A DNA stretch of 8,296 nucleotides from Pseudomonadota bacterium (GTDB lineage: Bacteria > Pseudomonadota > Gammaproteobacteria > SZUA-229): positions 1 to 8,296 of the forward strand of contig JADFWF010000005.1 in assembly GCA_015222965.1 (NCBI GenBank). The letters are read 5' to 3'. The notes under the pieces were generated by a model. The model saw only the letters and a program-made list of their open reading frames with translations, was not told the origin of the DNA and made no database searches. The first letter of the stretch is position 1; each line of letters begins with the position of its first letter. The position numbers and the translations under genes were made by a program. Below, in pieces: positions 6,131 through 8,296 of the stretch.

Positions 6131-6229
6131 CCATTGAGGCATGACGGGTAACATGCTGCGCCAGAACTCGCAAAAAACGCTCAGACAAGCTGGCACAGAA
6201 AGCCCATGTTACCCGTCATGCCTCAATGG
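6131..6229. repeat. 25-bp perfect inverted repeat
   Basis: Bases 6131-6155 are the exact reverse complement of 6205-6229. Pairing continues inward: 6156-6164 matches 6190-6198 at eight of nine positions after a 6-nt bulge (6199-6204), leaving a 25-nt apical loop (6165-6189). No reading frame is associated. Confidence 0.85.
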
Positions 6230-6317
6230 CTTGGCTAAGGTGAGGGCAGGTCAAAAGAATAAAACAAAAGCTAAACATGAATGCCCGCTCATGTCCGGAT
6301 AGCAGACTTCGTTACGC

Positions 6318-6686
6318 TTACAATATTAGCCCAGCAACCACATCACGGCCTTCACTCATCAAAATGTTATAGGTACGGCAGGCCGCATGAGTGTCCATAA
6401 AATCAACACCGATACCGCGCTCGATGATGGCTGAATATGTTTCAACAGCCGGAAAGATCAGTTTGCTGCCGGTACCAATAATTATCAGTTCTGGGGTAAA
6501 GGCTAAAACCTGATCAATATGATCTGGTGCGAGTCCTTCTATGGCTGCTATGCCCCAATTTTCATTGAGTTGAGTATTTGCGATAATCAGACTCTGGTTG
6601 AAAGCTTTGCCATTGATGGAAATAGCGTCATGGTCATAAGCCGTAATGACGTAACCGCTGTCCTGATTATCTTGTGCGAATTTCAT
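6318..6686 (-). CDS. Mth938-like (DUF498) domain protein
   Basis: This 122-residue single-domain protein matches the Mth938/Xcc1710-like family, whose eukaryotic relatives include the mitochondrial complex I assembly factor NDUFAF3 and AAMDC. Recognisable parts are YDHDAISINGKAF (17-29), the central PELIIIGTGSKLIFP (65-79) with the Gly-Thr-Gly turn, and GIGVDFMDTHAACRTYNIL (91-109). RDVVAGL (114-120) closes the domain. The length is typical and the gene looks complete. Biochemical function in bacteria is not established. The start ATG has only a weak upstream TAAG and no strong ribosome site. It is divergent from hom, sharing an upstream region of about 105 bp, and convergent with rpoS across the repeat block. 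Confidence 0.85.
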   Translation of the reverse strand: MKFAQDNQDSGYVITAYDHDAISINGKAFNQSLIIANTQLNENWGIAAIEGLAPDHIDQVLAFTPELIIIGTGSKLIFPAVETYSAIIERGIGVDFMDTHAACRTYNILMSEGRDVVAGLIL

Positions 6687-6717
6687 CTTAAATGATCGGT
6701 GCTAAAGGTGGTTTAAA

Positions 6718-6729
6718 TAACATATGTTA
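6718..6729. promoter_or_regulatory. 12-bp palindrome between divergent genes
   Basis: TAACATATGTTA is a perfect palindrome between the divergent Mth938-like gene and hom. It lies just upstream of a -10-like TAGAAT (6751-6756, five of six positions) for hom. It could be an operator, but a palindrome this short and AT-rich may also occur by chance. Confidence 0.25.
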
Positions 6730-6778
6730 CACGTTATATAGCTAATGCAGTAGAATAAGCGCCTTTCAAAATTAGTGT

Positions 6779-6785
6779 GGTGGAG
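6779..6785 (+). promoter_or_regulatory. Ribosome binding site of hom
   Basis: GGTGGAG ends 6 nt before TTG 6792. It decides the start: the upstream GTG codons at 6777 and 6780 lie inside this site and have no ribosome site of their own. Confidence 0.6.
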
Positions 6786-6791
6786 AAAATC

Positions 6792-8102
6792 TTGGACGCA
6801 GTTAAAGTTGGTCTATTGGGCCTGGGTACAGTCGGTGGTGGCACAGCTACAGTATTGATAAGAAATGCTGAAGAGATACAGGCACGTCTGGGCCGTGGGA
6901 TCATGATTTCACACGTTGCTGGTCTGGATATCTCATCTCAGACCATCGTCGATCCCGCAACATGCAAATTAACTGAAGACGCTTTTGAGGTAGTCAATGA
7001 CCCGGAAGTAGAGATCGTTGTCGAACTCATCGGTGGATATACCCTGGCGAAAGACCTGGTGATGAAAGCCATCGAAAATGGTAAACATGTGGTAACTGCC
7101 AATAAGGCCCTGATCGCAACTCATGGTCCTGAGATTATGAAAGCGGCAGCAGAGCAGGGCGTTAGTGTTTGTTATGAAGCGGCTGTCGCCGGCGGCATCC
7201 CCATCATAAAAGCCATGCGTGAAGGTCTGGCCGGAAACCAGATTCAGTGGATCGCTGGCATCATCAATGGTACTGGCAACTTCATCCTGAGTGAGATGCG
7301 CGATAAAGGACGTGATTTTTCTGATGTTCTCAAAGAGGCTCAGGAGTTAGGTTATGCCGAAGCTGATCCGACGTTTGATGTCGAGGGAATCGATGCCGCA
7401 CATAAATTAACCATCCTTGCCTCACTGGCGTTTGGTATCGAACTGCAATTCGAGAAAACTTATACCGAAGGTATCAGCAAGATAACCACTGAAGATGTTA
7501 ACTATGCAGAAGAGCTGGGTTACCGTATCAAGCATTTAGGTATTACTCGTAAGACTGATAAGGGTATCGAGTTGCGTGTTCACCCAACGCTGATTCCTGA
7601 GAAACGATTGCTGGCAAATGTAGACGGCGTGATGAATGCTGTCCTGGTATATGGTGATGCCGTTGGCCCGACTTTGTACTACGGTGCAGGTGCTGGCGCC
7701 GAGCCGACTGCCTCTGCGGTGGTGGCTGATATTATCGACACAGTCAGAACCATCGATGCACCTCTGCATCATAAGGTACCGTTGTTAGGATTCCAGGATG
7801 ATGCCATGCGCGATACCCCGATCCTGCCGATCGAAGATGTAGAATCTGCCTATTACCTGCGTATGGAAGCGGAAGATCATCCTGGTGTTTTAGCTGAAGT
7901 GTCTGATACCTTTGCCAAGAACAGTATCAGTATCGAAGCTGTAATACAGAAAGAACCAGCGACGGGTGCAGATAGCGTACACCTGATCATGCTGACACAG
8001 AAGTGTGTTGAGTCTAATGTTAATCTGGCGATTGCGGCTGTTGAGGGTTTGTCTTCAGTGCAGGGTGAGGTGGTTCGGATTCGGATGGAACATCTGGATT
8101 AG
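6792..8102 (+). CDS. hom: Homoserine dehydrogenase
   Basis: Hom reduces aspartate-4-semialdehyde to homoserine with NAD(P)H, feeding threonine and methionine synthesis. From TTG 6792 it is 436 residues. The Rossmann motif GLGTVGGG lies at 10-17, and VELIGGYT and the TANK motif with Lys105 follow. AAVAGGIPIIKAMREG, NGTGNFIL and GYAEADPTFDVEGIDAAHK complete the catalytic domain, the last carrying the Asp and Lys205 expected in the active site. A C-terminal ACT domain (about 354-430, starting YYLRMEAEDHPGVLAEV) suggests feedback control by threonine. It is a stand-alone Hom, not fused to aspartokinase. TTG is preferred because the ribosome site GGAG precedes it by 6 nt and MDAVKVG matches the position of Pseudomonas MKPVKVG; GTG 6777 would add five residues. 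thrC often follows hom, but here a repeat begins 14 nt after the stop. Confidence 0.95.
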   Translation: MDAVKVGLLGLGTVGGGTATVLIRNAEEIQARLGRGIMISHVAGLDISSQTIVDPATCKLTEDAFEVVNDPEVEIVVELIGGYTLAKDLVMKAIENGKHVVTANKALIATHGPEIMKAAAEQGVSVCYEAAVAGGIPIIKAMREGLAGNQIQWIAGIINGTGNFILSEMRDKGRDFSDVLKEAQELGYAEADPTFDVEGIDAAHKLTILASLAFGIELQFEKTYTEGISKITTEDVNYAEELGYRIKHLGITRKTDKGIELRVHPTLIPEKRLLANVDGVMNAVLVYGDAVGPTLYYGAGAGAEPTASAVVADIIDTVRTIDAPLHHKVPLLGFQDDAMRDTPILPIEDVESAYYLRMEAEDHPGVLAEVSDTFAKNSISIEAVIQKEPATGADSVHLIMLTQKCVESNVNLAIAAVEGLSSVQGEVVRIRMEHLD

Positions 8103-8219
8103 GTTTTGTTCTCACCTGTAGGAGCGGATTTTTTTCATTCCGCGATTTAGGTTTAGCTTGAATTGGTTAAATTAGGGATGGGTTGAGCAATAGTTACTGT
8201 CGGTGTTTTGTTTGGCATT

Positions 8220-8242
8220 GTGGGTCTCGCCCCACTGGCGAG
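8220..8242. other. Interleaved double stem (pseudoknot-like), copy 2
   Basis: GTGGG (8220-8224) pairs with CCCAC (8231-8235). CTCGC (8226-8230) pairs with GCGAG (8238-8242). The geometry is the same as at 6026-6048, with stem 1 changed at two base pairs and stem 2 unchanged. Confidence 0.5.
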
Positions 8243-8273
8243 GTACTCTTTTGCTACAGCCCAAAAGAGTACC
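8242..8273. other. 12-bp hairpin with CTACAGCC loop, copy 2
   Basis: GGTACTCTTTTG (8242-8253) pairs perfectly with CAAAAGAGTACC (8262-8273). Relative to copy 1 both arms changed at positions 7 and 12 in a compensating way, and the 8-nt loop is identical. Confidence 0.75.
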
Positions 8274-8296
8274 CAGAAAAGGCCGCCACTAAAGCT

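Larger units (their letters stand above)
5928..6300. repeat. Structured non-coding repeat element, copy 1
   Basis: This gene-free block between the convergent rpoS and Mth938-like genes is packed with inverted repeats. In order they are: a REP-like TGTAGGAGCGGAA...TTCCGCGA hairpin (5928-5953); a two-stem interleaved module (6026-6048); a 12-bp hairpin with loop CTACAGCC (6048-6079); CCCCTGT/ACAGGGG (6107-6113/6121-6127); a 25-bp perfect inverted repeat (6131-6155/6205-6229); and TGAGGGCA paired with 6282-6291 through one bulge. The part 5928-6097 matches 8117-8291, so it is a repeat. The boundary on the right is uncertain. A 106-codon minus-strand frame crosses it but is an artefact of the repeat. 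Confidence 0.8.
8117..8296. repeat. Structured non-coding repeat element, copy 2 (truncated by window end)
   Basis: This is a diverged copy of the block at 5928-6097 in the same orientation. The REP-like TGTAGGAGCGGA...TCCGCGA hairpin lies at 8117-8145, with a longer T-rich loop. The interleaved double stem is at 8220-8242, the 12-bp hairpin with loop CTACAGCC at 8242-8273, and the shared GGCCGCCACTA at 8281-8291. After that, AAAGCT departs from copy 1, and the window ends, so it is unknown whether the 25-bp inverted repeat follows. Confidence 0.75.

Noticed and set aside
6131..6229. Integron attC site
   Set aside because: The arms are perfectly paired, without the characteristic extrahelical bases, and no GTTRRRY core site is present at the ends (GTTACCC does not fit). 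No integrase is visible.
6777..6791. GTG 6777 as the hom start
   Set aside because: The codons form the ribosome site of TTG 6792, there is no upstream Shine-Dalgarno, and the family N-terminus fits the TTG start.

Overview
The window looks like chromosomal core sequence from a gammaproteobacterium of moderate GC content. The order surE-pcm-yqaA-nlpD-rpoS is a gammaproteobacterial signature. Pcm, Hom and RpoS read closest, from memory, to Pseudomonas-type sequences, but the sequence does not allow a genus call.

Layout: (1) 1-570 is the 3' part of a YbhP-like endonuclease/exonuclease/phosphatase gene that enters from the left edge. (2) 680-1213 on the minus strand is an Smr-domain gene, divergent from surE across only 63 bp. 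(3) 1277-4274 is a tight run of surE, pcm, a YqaA-type membrane protein gene and nlpD. pcm and yqaA overlap by ATGA, and nlpD starts 5 nt after yqaA. (4) 4275-4663 is a long, AT-rich gene-free leader with two promoter candidates and small hairpins, followed by rpoS (4664-5737) and a strong intrinsic terminator at 5837-5866. (5) 5928 to about 6300 is a non-coding, hairpin-dense repeat block between convergent genes. (6) 6318-6686 on the minus strand is a small Mth938-like protein gene. (7) 6792-8102 is hom, homoserine dehydrogenase with a C-terminal ACT domain. (8) 8117-8296 is a second, diverged copy of the repeat, cut by the window edge.

Functionally, the surE-rpoS cluster combines stationary-phase survival (SurE nucleotidase, Pcm protein repair, sigma S) with envelope maintenance (NlpD amidase activator). 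hom belongs to threonine/methionine biosynthesis and is unrelated to that theme.

No defence system, CRISPR array, tRNA, rRNA or complete mobile element is visible. The two most unusual signals are a histone-H1-like Lys/Ala tandem repeat inserted in the N-terminal region of RpoS, and the two-copy structured repeat. The two repeat copies differ by four paired compensatory substitutions that keep two stems intact, and one of these stems belongs to a pseudoknot-like arrangement.
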